NCBI GenBank assembly: GCA_030789695.1
Contig: CM061139.1
Coordinates: 104,754,837 to 104,818,836 of the forward strand
Reading direction: 5' to 3'
Origin: Scilla litardierei
Taxonomy: Eukaryota; Streptophyta; Magnoliopsida; Asparagales; Asparagaceae
Length of the DNA: 64,000 nt
Shown: positions 1 to 9,461 of the stretch, in pieces
Layout: every line of letters starts with the position of its first letter
Numbering within the stretch: position 1 is the stretch's first letter
Program-made: the position numbers and the translations under genes
The notes under the pieces: model-generated
Database searches by the model: none
Told to the model about the DNA's origin: nothing
Seen by the model: only the letters and a program-made list of their open reading frames with translations

Positions 1-403
1 TTATCGTTCGTTCGATCCGTCGTTTGGAGTCTCGTCAGGCTCGTTCTGAGGAGATTCTCAGCCGTATCGCTCGACACCATGGTATTGAGATCCCTCCGTC
101 TTTTCTGACGAGGATGAGTTGGACGAGGAGGATATTGAGGAGCTTTGTCGTGTTTCCACTCGTGCCCCCGAGGGCACTTCTGGTGATGCTGCTGCTGCTT
201 CGTCTGCTGGTGCCCCAGAGAGCACACCTGTTGCCACCGCTCCTGCAGTGGATGCTCCGACTGGTGCTCCCGAGGCCACTACTGTTGCTGCTCCAGAGAT
301 TGCCACTTCTGCCGTCGCTCCCGTTGACATTCCAGATGTTCCTGTGACCACCACTTCTCCTGCAGAGCCTGCTGCTGCTGCAGATCCTGTCGCTTCCTCT
401 TGA
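1..403 (+). pseudogene. Accessory (envelope-like) ORF of copy A, 3' end
   Basis: This is the C-terminal part of the ORF that follows pol in this Sirevirus family; its start lies outside the window. The first frame reads a basic, Arg/Leu-rich segment. Near base 107 the sensible frame changes, and an acidic then Ala/Pro/Thr-rich low-complexity tail runs to a TGA at 401-403. Copy B has the same frame change, so the shift predates the separation of the two copies. No membrane segment or fusion peptide is visible in this part. The label envelope-like is only the customary name for this position in Sireviruses; the function is unknown. Confidence 0.7.
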
Positions 404-1369
404 GCTTCTTTGAGGACTCTCCCGATACTCATTGGATGACATATCTAGTTGTGAGAGAGTTTGGGTAGGATAGTGTGGGTGGCTATGATTTTTGGATCAT
501 TTTGATGATGTATTTTGATGTACTTTGATGATGTTGTATGTTATGTAACACTCTGATATCTGTTTGATATGATGATGTATTTTGTGCCCCGATCGTTGGA
601 TCGATATTTTGTATGTCAGTGATGTATATTTTTGATGTACTCTGGTTCATATTTTTTATATATATACATCGACGTTGACATTTCATTCTATTGTGCACAG
701 TATATTTTTAATGTCTCTGATGTTTGATTTCGTCGCTCGACGATATGAACTTGGTTTAATAGAAATTTCTTCTATGGAAACATAGAATTGTTTTCCATGC
801 ACTAAATTAACCAAGAATGTTGATATTGGAGAGTATATTCCATAACTCAATCCGTAAAATTGATTTGAGTTTTGATGATTTCGTTTTACGATTTTCGACT
901 ATGGTTTCATTAACACGCCTTGATTTTATTCGTATTTTTCTTTGGTGTCACTTGAACCGTCGTCGTTTTCTACGACTCCCGTGCTTTTATTTGAAGCCAT
1001 TGTTGTTGTCGTTGATCTCCTCCCGCTCTTTTTGCTAATGCCAAAGGAGGAGAGATATAATAATAACGATGTACTAAATGATAATTTAAAGCACTATTCC
1101 AAGAATCTAATTTGATATGTTAGATTCAGGGGGAGTTAAGATATATATATGGATTTTCAAATCCGATATTTCAATAACCAACCTTTGGTACTCGATAATT
1201 CAATAATCGATTCTCATTTTTATACTTTACTCGTCTGCCTGATGCGTATTATTATTGTTTAATTTGGAATTAACGTGTCATCAATGCAGGGGGAGTAAGT
1301 AAATTTCATTTGAATTATTATTTTTGATTATTATTTATGTTGGTTTGTCATCACCAAAAAGGGGGAGAA
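404..1369 (+). other. Noncoding 3' tail of copy A with nested inverted repeat and polypurine tracts
   Basis: No convincing gene lies here. A nested inverted repeat occupies 749-815: an outer arm CTTGGTTTAAT pairs with ATTAACCAAG, and an inner stem TTCTATG-GAAA-CATAGAA sits at 770-787. Just after it, 813-829 resembles the LTR start. Polypurine tracts follow: a decayed one near 1043-1053, and GGGGGAG at 1129-1135, 1289-1295 and 1361-1367, the last touching the LTR. Serial polypurine tracts of this type are known in Sireviruses and prime plus-strand DNA synthesis. Confidence 0.75.
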
Positions 1370-1796
1370 TGTTGGATATTGGACTCCCCGGATTTGGTTT
1401 TGGATGATGAACAAACATAAATATATCGTGAACTAACACTTTGTGAGCGCAGTTATGGAGATCATCGCCAAATTCATATGAATATCAATTACAACGTCTC
1501 AAGACTTCTCAAAGCACGTGATCGTATGCCTAAAGCTTTGTTGAAGCTTATGGACCAATTTAGAAGTCATGAAGATTCGATTGAAGCTATTGAACACGGT
1601 ATCGTCAAGTTTTATTTATAGTCTTTAAGCTTCTTTCGTAGAATGTTAAGCCTTGAGTAGGTCTTACGGTTTAAATCTTCATAACGCTTCTATCTTAGCT
1701 CTAGGATCTTAGTAGAAGTCCATACAATCTTTCCAGAAGCTTCGCGCTTCGATTCGTGACTTCTTGTGCATGTTAGTTGGTTCAAGAAGAAGAACT

Positions 1797-2437
1797 GACC
1801 GACTAGATGGTGATCTAGTCGGTCGGCAAAGCTTCTTGGACCGACTAGTTTCAGTCAGTCTATTCTAAGCTCTTTACTGTTTACAGTTAGTCGGTCTAAG
1901 TTGAATCACCGACCGACTAGTTTGTAAACTAGTCGGTCAGTGATGCTTCTGTGACCGACTAGTTGAACTTTCCCTGTACATGCACATTTGAGCCTGAGCT
2001 ACTGTTTATCATTAGTCGGTCTGTGTTCATTGATCGACCGACTAGTTGATGAACTAGTCGGTCAACTTTCCTTCTTGGACCGACTAGTTTAGCTTTACTG
2101 TACATGCCAATTTTCACCTAACTTACTGTTTATCGTTAGTCGGTCTATGCTTATTTGGCGACCGACTAGTTGGTGAATTAGTCGGTCAACATTTGTTCTT
2201 GGACCGACTAAGTCAATTTGTGCTCAGACTTCAGTTTTATCTGTTAGTCGGTCTCAGTTGAGTAACCGACCGACTAGTTGTGAAACTAGTCGGTCAACTA
2301 CTCTTCTTGGACCGACTAGTTCCTTTAGTCCGTGCTTCAACCTTTTGGTTGTTCTTCCATTAGTCGGTATACGTTATTTGACCGACCGACTAGTTGATGA
2401 ACTAGTCGGTCGGTAGTTGTTCTTTGACCGACTAGTT
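1797..2437. repeat. Palindrome array GACCGACTAG / CTAGTCGGTC
   Basis: About six units recur every 108-125 bp; TTAGTCGGT starts lie near 1886, 2011, 2135, 2243 and 2359. Each unit nests inverted repeats: an outer TTAGTCGGTC facing GACCGACTAGTT, and an inner pair GACCGACTAGTT-gatg-AACTAGTCGGTC. The array lies just upstream of the TATA box, where enhancer elements are expected. CpG-containing palindromes in LTRs have been described for Sireviruses. Confidence 0.9.
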
Positions 2438-2511
2438 AGGTTCAGAAAAGAGCCGTTGGAGCATTAATTGAAACGTTTTTCTTTCTCTCTCTCCTCTATC
2501 CTATAAATACT

Positions 2512-2519
2512 TGATGGGC
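2512..2519 (+). promoter_or_regulatory. TATA box of Sirevirus LTR
   Basis: TATAAATA lies after a CT-rich stretch and downstream of the palindrome array. The same motif is at 13171-13178 in the other LTR, and a variant TATATATA is at 58140-58147 in copy F. Transcription should begin about 30 bases downstream. This is inference from position and motif. Confidence 0.7.
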
Positions 2520-3243
2520 TGCATTCATTGCAGTCAAGGCTGATATTATTGCAAGTTTAGAGATCAAGAGAAATCATTCCAAGCTCATTCAAAGCTCTTT
2601 CATTCCATTCAATAATCTCTCCTCACTCTTACTTCCAAAGAGAGATTCATTGAGTGTGAAGCCTTCCAAGCCAAGTGCTTGATTCTAGGTCACCAACATC
2701 CCCATAGCTCTTCATCGCTGATCTACATCTTGGAGCTAGGGTTTGGTGCCACTTCTTCTTCCTCAAAATCATCCTTGCCCTAATTCATAAGCATTACTCA
2801 AGGCTTATGTATTTTGTCGGTAAGAAGTTCTATTTCATTTCAATTTCTATTGTAAGTTTCACTATCGGTTGTGAGAGTGTGGTTGTGATCCCGGGTTGTG
2901 GGAGTCACAAATTACTTTGTGTATGATTTGACTTGTGGAGGTTTTTCACAAGTATTTCATAGTAGAAATCTTGAGTTAGGGTTTCTAACTCAAGTATCCG
3001 GAGGGGATCCGGGTGGTTGGGACGTAGGATCACCGGGAACAAGTCGGGGAGACTTGGGTGGATCCGAACCCAGTAATATCATTGTTTGCGATTGTTTCTT
3101 TGTTGTCTAACATTTACATTTCCGCATTTTCCGCATTGTTTGGTAGAGTTTGCAAGTAATTAGGAATTAGCCTCTTAATTATGTTAAAGTACTATTCACC
3201 CCCCCTCTAGTACTTGTGCAGTAGCTTAGGAGGGCATTACATT

Positions 3244-3256
3244 TGGTATCAGAGCC
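3244..3256 (+). other. Primer binding site, initiator-Met tRNA type
   Basis: TGGTATCAGAGCC begins two bases after the LTR end. It is the standard plant Ty1/copia primer site complementary to the 3' end of initiator methionine tRNA, which starts minus-strand DNA synthesis. It marks the LTR at 1370 as a functional 5' LTR position. Confidence 0.95.
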
Positions 3257-3268
3257 AAGTCTATAGCT

Positions 3269-5512
3269 ATGTCTGCCAACGACAACAAGACCGTGCGTCC
3301 ACCTTCCGACTATGGCACCTTCAGGAACCGTGAAGGAGCATCTTCGGTGATGGAAGGACATTCCTCAACGAGGCCTCCATTCTTCAACGGTACCAACTAC
3401 GGGTACTGGAAATGCCGGATGGAAACTTTCCTCCGGAGTGCATCTCTATGGAGGACCACGATGAAGGAATACGTCGAGCCCGCCGAAGAAGACTTTGAGA
3501 AATGGACAACCGCGGAGGTCGCCGCGGAGGTAAGCAATGCCAAGGCAATGAACGCCTTGCAATGCGCATTGGAGCCCGAGGACTTCAATAAGATATGCAC
3601 ATGTAAGAGTGCATATCAAATTTGGAACTCCCTCCTCATACTACTTGAAGGGACGAGTAGGGTAAGAGACTCTAAACTCGTTGTTGTTAACAAAGATTAC
3701 GAAATGTTTTATATGCAACAGGGTGAGAAGATGAAGGAGTATTATGCTCGTTTCGTCGACATCATAAACGAGTTGGAGGCTCTCGGCAAAACCTACACCC
3801 AAAAGGAGAAGTGTTCGAAGCTTATCGAAGGACTTCCTTCTTCTTGGGAAAAGCGTACCTTCGCCATCGAGGAAGGTAATGATATGAATAAGTACACCGT
3901 AGTTCAACTAATGGGTACTTTAATATCATACGAGGTACGCAAGGATAGCAAGTTAAAATTGCAGGAAAAGATGAAGTCCTACCTAAAGCAAGACGGGCCA
4001 AAGAAGAAGGCTATTGCTTTCAAGGCCGCTCCATCCACATCCACATCAACCGATGATGAAGACTCGGAAAACGAGTTGGACTTGGAGTCCATGGAACTCA
4101 TGGCCAAGAAGTTCAACCGTTTCTTCCGAAAATGTAACTATAAGAACAAAGCTAACTTTGGTTCTTCTAACGCCTCCTCCTCTCCTTTGTGTTTCAAGTG
4201 CAATAAGCCAGGACACATGAAAGCGGAGTGTCCTCTAAATAAGCAAAAGGAGAAGTGGAAGACGTCGAAATTCGATAAGTCCAAGAAGTACAAAAAGGGG
4301 TACAAAAAGAGACTTGTCGGAGCAACATTCACCGACTCCGAGGATTCCTCAAGCGGAGAGTCGGACGATGAGCAAGTGGAGCAATCACACATGTGCTTCA
4401 TGGCAAGAGAGGAGCATGATCAAGGATCTTCCTCTTCCGATGATAGCGACAACGAAGGCGATGAGGTAACTATGGATGACCTTAGGAATGCTAATTCTCA
4501 ATTATGGTCTAAGTATACTAAATTAGTAAATAGGTATACTAAAGTAAAAGATGACTTAGCTAGCATTCAAACCTCGCCTAAAACTATCATCACCAACAAC
4601 GACACCGTTGTTGAAGGGTTGAAGAATGAGATTGTTAATCTCAAGACTCAACTTGAACATGTTAGCATTGAAGATCCGGAGGAGCACAAGGTAGCGGATT
4701 TGACTTTTCAAAACTCGACTTTGAGTATTGAGAATGAGAATCGTAAATCTCGTGTTTATGTGCTCACATCGCAAGTATCCAATTTGGATACTTCTATGCG
4801 TTCTCTCACCGAGAAATATGAGAACACATTAGGCTGAATTAATAAATTCAATAAGGGTAAGGACCATTTGGATAAAATCCTAAGTGACTTACTTCTGGCC
4901 AATCACCACATTGGCATGGGGTATACGATGGGAAGTTCATCCAAATCGGCCACTACTTTTGTTAGGCCAACTTCCGGTGACTCAACGAGTGGTAGCAAAC
5001 ACTCTATTGGTAGTTCTTCTACCAATGGTGCTTCCACCTCGTCCACACCCTCTTTCGGAAAGAAACCCACTTTGGGTGGACCTCCAAAGAAGGGGCATGC
5101 TTATATGTACACCAATACTATGCCACGTAGGAACACACGTCCTACTCCACCGGCTCACACATATGATGATTTCTATGCTACACGTTCACGGGCACGTGCA
5201 CACCATGTGAGACACCCTCACGCACGTGTTCCTCCACATGCATATATTCAACCACATCATCGTATGAATAACTATCCACATGCACCATTCCATCATGTTC
5301 CTTATGCCTATCCACGACATGCATCACGTAGAAACCAACAACGCATGCATGCACCCAATAGGATGAGGGCTCCCAAGATTTTCACTATTTGGAGCCCAAA
5401 GGACACAAGCATGGATGAAAAACAAGTTTACATGAATGCTTATTTTTCGGATGTTGTGCATAGTAGAAATTATGTGGTGAAGTCTAAGTCCAATTGGACT
5501 TGGCTTCCAAAG
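3269..5512 (+). pseudogene. gag: Sirevirus B Gag
   Basis: Gag forms the virus-like particle and binds element RNA. The reading frame has about 748 codons, starts at the first ATG after the primer site, and ends at the intron-like donor. The N-terminal third is the capsid-like region common to copia Gag. The zinc knuckle CFKCNKPGHMKAECP (CX2CX4HX4C) is at about residues 308-322, followed by a Lys-rich stretch, an acidic Ser/Asp segment, a coiled-coil-like region and a His/Arg/Pro-rich tail. It is broken by a TGA at 4835-4837; copies D and F read CGA there, so this is a C-to-T change at a CpG. If unspliced, translation would end at TAA 5516-5518. Confidence 0.92.
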
Positions 5513-5571
5513 GTCTAATCTTTTGGACCCAATGACCTTGGCTACCATGATATGAAATTTTCTATCTTTAG
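5513..5571 (+). other. Candidate intron between gag and pol (copy B)
   Basis: The segment starts AAAG|GTCTAA and ends TTTCTATCTTTAG|G, matching plant splice-site form, and is 59 bp. The gag stop lies inside it. A TAG in the pol frame is its last codon, so no ribosomal frameshift upstream of it could enter pol. Removing it joins gag codon AAG to pol codon GTA in phase 0. Copies F (59 bp) and D (60 bp) have the same arrangement; the length difference argues against a reading-frame role. At 59 bp it is near the lower limit for plant introns. Confidence 0.6.
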
Positions 5572-8500
5572 GTACTCAAGGAAAAGAAAAAGAAAAGGAG
5601 CAACAAATTTAAATTTAGCTCCAAGGGGAATTGGATACTCGATAGCGGGTGTTCAAAACACATGACGGGTGACGCTCAATTGCTCTCCGGAGTGGTTCCC
5701 ATTGCAAATGGAAACCGCGTCGTATTTGGAGGTAACGAGAGCGGAACCATCATAGGTGTTGGTAAAGTGGGTAATCCTTCTAAACCCCTTATATGTGATG
5801 TTTACCTTGTTAAAGGATTAATCCACAATCTCATTTCAATAAGTCAACTTTGTGACAAAGGTTACAAAGTTAGCTTTGCGAAAGGAATGTGCCATATTTT
5901 AAATAAGAATACTAATGATGTATTATTTTTCGGCACACGTAATAAGGATATATATATCCTAGATCTTCCAAGATCACATGAACAATGTCTTATTGCCAAC
6001 ACAAGTGAACAACACTTATGGCATCGACGTTTTGGTCATGTGAACTTTGGAACACTATTTAAGCTTTCCAAGTTAAATTCTATTAGAGGCTTCCCTAAGC
6101 TTGTCTTTCAAAAGAAAAGCTTTTGTGACTCGTGTCAACGAGGCAAGCTTCCAAAATCTTCATTTAAACCTAAGAAAAGCATTTCTTCTAAGCAGCCTCT
6201 AGAGCTATTACATCTAGATTTATTTGGGCCAACTAGAGTTGCTTCATTAGGTAATTCTAGATATGGACTTGTCATCGTTGATGACTTTTCTAGGTTTACT
6301 TGGGTATTTTCATTGTGTAATAAAAATGAAGCTTTTGAAAACTTCACAATTTTTGTTAAGAAAGTACAAAATCTCATTGGAACCACCATTGTCACTATTC
6401 GTAGTGATCATGGAGGGGAATTTGAGAATGAGTCTTTTGAGACATTTTGTGATGAAGTTGGTATTACACACACCTTCTCTTTCCCTCGTGCACCTCCTTA
6501 AAATGGTGTAGTTGAGAGAAAGAATAGGACGCTAGTGGAGTGTGCTCGCACTATGCTTGATGATAGCCAACTTGGCCATCAATTTTGGGCGGAAGCGGTA
6601 CATACTGCTTGCTATGTGTTTAATAGAATACTTTTGAGGCCCGGCACTAAACAAACTTGTTATGAATTGTTGTTTGGTAGGTTGCCTCAAGTTAAACATT
6701 TTCGTGTTTTTGGTTCGAAATGTTTTATTAAGAACACGTATGGTAGTTTGGACAAATTCGATCCAAGATCCGATGAGGGGATTTTTGTTGGATATTCTTC
6801 GCGTAGCAAAGCCTACCGGATATTCAACAAACGAACCTCAACGATCGAGGAATCGCTTCATGTGTCATTTAATGAAGGATTTGTTCCAACTAGAATTACT
6901 AATGATGATGACTCTATGGATGTCTTATGTGATTCAATTGGTAATTATAACTCTAATGATTCTATTGATTCTATTGAGACTAACCAGTCTAATGAAGTTG
7001 TTGAGAATGTTCCTAGTGATCAAGGTATTCCCAAACGGCTTCGTACCGTTCGTGACCATCCTCATGAGCAAGTCATTGGCAATATTCATGATAGTGTCAA
7101 GACGAGATCACAAGTGAACTACTTCGCTCATTGTGCCTTTGCCTCCTCAATAGAGCCAAAGAATGTTAATGAAGCATGCGAAGATAGCGCTTGGATCTTA
7201 GCCATGGAGGAGGAACTCATTCAATTCGAGAGGAATGAAGTTTGGGAGCTTGTTCCATTGCCATCGAAGAACCACACCGTCATAGGGACAAAGTGGATCT
7301 TCAAGAACAAACCGACGAAAACCAAGTCGTCGTCCGGAACAAAGCTCGGTTAGTTGCTCAAGGCTACCGTCAAGAGGAAGGTATTGATTTCGAAGAATCC
7401 TTCGCTCCGGTAGCTAGATTAGAATCAATTAGATTATTATTGTCTTTTGCATGCCATAAGGATTTTAAATTATTTCAAATGGATGTTAAAAGTGCATTTT
7501 TAAACGGAGATGTTGTTGAGGAAGTTTACGTTTCTCAACCTCCGGGTTTTATTAATGAAAAATTTCCAAATCATGTTTTTAAACTTAAGAAAGCACTTTA
7601 CGGTTTGAGACAAGCTCCTCGAGCTTGGTATGATCGTTTAAAGAATTTTCTTTTGGATTTGGGTTTTAAAAAGGGAGAAGTTGATTCCACATTATTTGTT
7701 AAGTATTCGAATAATGATATAATTTTAGTTCAAATATATGTTGATGATATCATTTTCGGTGCTACTAACTTTGCTCTTTGCGAAGAGTTTTCTAATGTGA
7801 TGAAGGATCTATTTGAGATGAGCCACATGAGTGAGCTCAAATATTTCTTAGGTCTCCAAATTCACCAAATGGACAATGCAATCTTCATCCACCAAACGAA
7901 GTACACGGTGGAGTTGCTTAAGCGATTTGGAATGGAGAATGCCTCCAGGAAAAAGACTCCAATGAGCACGACTACGCATCTTGATAAGGATACAGGCGGT
8001 AAGGATGTAGACATTCGTCTATATCGAGGTATGATAGGTAGTTTACTTTATCTTACCGCAAGTAGGCCCGATATTATGTTTGCCGTATGCGTATGTGCTC
8101 GTTATCAGTCTCAACCTAAGGAGTCTCACTTAGAAGCGGTAAAACGTATTTTTCGTTATCTAAGTTATACACTTGATTTTGGATTACTTTATCCAAAATC
8201 TAGCACGTATGAGTTAATCTCATATAGTGATGCCGATTATGCGGGATGCAAATCCGACAGGAAAAGTACTAGTGGCACTTGCCATTTTATAGGAAATTCC
8301 CTTGTCTCTTGGTTTTCCAAGAAGCAAAATTCCGTATCACTTTCAACCACCGAGGCGGAATACATTGCCGCCGGTGCCACATGTGCTCAAGTTCTTTGGA
8401 TAAGACACACACTTAACGACTTTGGTATAAACTGTGATACTTGCCCTATCATGGTGGACAACCAAAGTGCAATATGTCTTTCCAAGAAACCGGTACACCA

Positions 8501-8687
8501 TTCCCGTTCGAAACACATTGATGTCCGACACCATTTCTTAGATGATCATGTTGCTAAAAAGGACATCATATTAGTGTACGTTGAAACCCAGAAGCAAATC
8601 GCCGATATTTTCACGAAACCCCTAAAGGAGGACTCCTTTGTGCGGTTACGTCGAGAATTGGGGATTATGGGTGAATCTGAGATTTAG
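5572..8687 (+). pseudogene. pol: Sirevirus B Pol (protease, integrase, RT, RNase H)
   Basis: The enzyme part of the polyprotein is about 1039 codons. Domains in order: aspartic protease with LDSGCSKHMTG just upstream of 5662; integrase with a His-His/Cys-Cys zinc region (HLWHRRFGH, CDSCQRGK) and catalytic core marks LDLFGPTR, RSDHGGEFEN and VVERKNRT; reverse transcriptase with YVDDIIFGA near 7738; RNase H with [16 protein letters not shown] and [12 protein letters not shown]; stop at 8685-8687. Breaks are a TAA at 6499-6501, where copies D and F have CAA, and a one-base deletion near 7312 in an AACAAACCGACG context, where the other copies read AACAAGACCGACG or AACAAAACCGACG. Defective but recently active in appearance. 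Confidence 0.92.
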
Positions 8688-9461
8688 GATTCATTTTTTT
8701 ATTCAATATTCTTGCATGCTATTCTATTCGTTATATTTGCTCATGCTTGAAGTATTGAAATTTTCTGGATTTTTGTTGAATTTTCGGAATTTTCGCTCGA
8801 TTTGTGCGTAATCGTCAAATTTCAGATTTTCGATGTTTAATGGGGTAGTATAATGATTAATGAGAGTATTTTTGATGTTTCATCCAAGTGTGATTAGGAG
8901 AGAAATCAAATTTCATAGTTTTTCAATTTTTGAACTCTCTTAGTCGGTCCAAGTTCATTGGCCGACCGACTAGATTCAGTTCTAGTAGGTCAGCAAATGA
9001 GCTTTGATCGACTAAATCTTGTCAGGAACTTTGCCTTCAGTTACTGTTTACAACTAGTCGGTTCAAGCTCATTGACTGACCGACTAGATCGTGATCTAGT
9101 CGGTCAGTGCTTGAACTGTGACCGACTAGTTGTGACGGGGACTGAATCGTCTTTTCGACTTCCGATCGATTAAAATCACATCTATCCGACTTCTTCCGTT
9201 TTTAGTCGGTCTCTCTCTCTCACTCCAACTCGAAAAACCCCCCGACCCTTCGTCTTCCTCCCTCTCCCGTCGCCGTTTTCCGACCACATCTCCGTCGCCG
9301 GCCGTCGCCCTCCAACCTAGGGTAACCCCCCCTCTCTCCCTCTCCTGTCTAGGGTTCAGTTTTCAGCTCTAGGGTTAGGGTTTCTTTTCATTTCGGCTTC
9401 TAGGGTTTCGGCCTAGATTGTTTTAGGGTTCTTTCGATTTCTTACGTGTCTTGCTTCGCTT
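8688..9461 (+). promoter_or_regulatory. Spacer before accessory ORF with palindromes and leader-like sequence
   Basis: At 8940-9215 the spacer carries the same palindrome words as the LTR (TAGTCGGTC and GACCGACTAG), including one full inner pair near 9080-9107. A CT-rich leader-like stretch follows. Then come a splice-donor-like AGG|GTAACC with GT at 9322-9323, telo-box-like AGGGTTAGGGTTT near 9372, and an acceptor-like T-rich TTTTAG ending at 9425. I see no clear TATA box in this copy. The layout suggests a separate promoter, leader and intron for the downstream ORF. Confidence 0.5.

Larger units (their letters stand above)
1..1369 (+). mobile_element. Sirevirus copy A, 3' internal part only
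   Basis: This is the tail of a Ty1/copia Sirevirus internal region that begins outside the window. It matches the corresponding part of copy B (from about 10680 to 12038) nearly base for base. It holds the end of the accessory ORF, about 950 bp of noncoding tail and serial polypurine tracts, and runs straight into the LTR at 1370. That LTR is also the 5' LTR of copy B, because a primer binding site follows it. Gag and pol of copy A are not visible. Confidence 0.9.
1370..3241 (+). repeat. Sirevirus LTR shared by copies A and B
   Basis: The LTR starts TGTTGGATATTGG directly after a polypurine tract and ends TTACA directly before the primer site. It is the same length as the LTR at 12039-13910. 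It serves both as the 3' LTR of A and the 5' LTR of B. Inside are a palindrome array in the first half, a TATA box at 2512-2519, and a transcript-leader-like second half. Its position between two internal regions shows an LTR-internal-LTR-internal tandem. Confidence 0.93.

Noticed and set aside
817..1038. 73-residue ORF identical in type to one at 11500-11721
   Set aside because: It lies in the noncoding tail shared by the near-identical copies A and B. No counterpart was seen in D, so there is no support for coding.
1797..2437. Regularly spaced palindromes taken as a CRISPR array
   Set aside because: Spacers between the palindromes are themselves repeated and the arrays sit inside plant LTRs upstream of TATA boxes; there are no cas genes.
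5662..6501. Independent initiation of pol at the ATG in CSKHMTGD
   Set aside because: This start would cut off the protease catalytic Asp-Ser-Gly just upstream, so it cannot be the native start.
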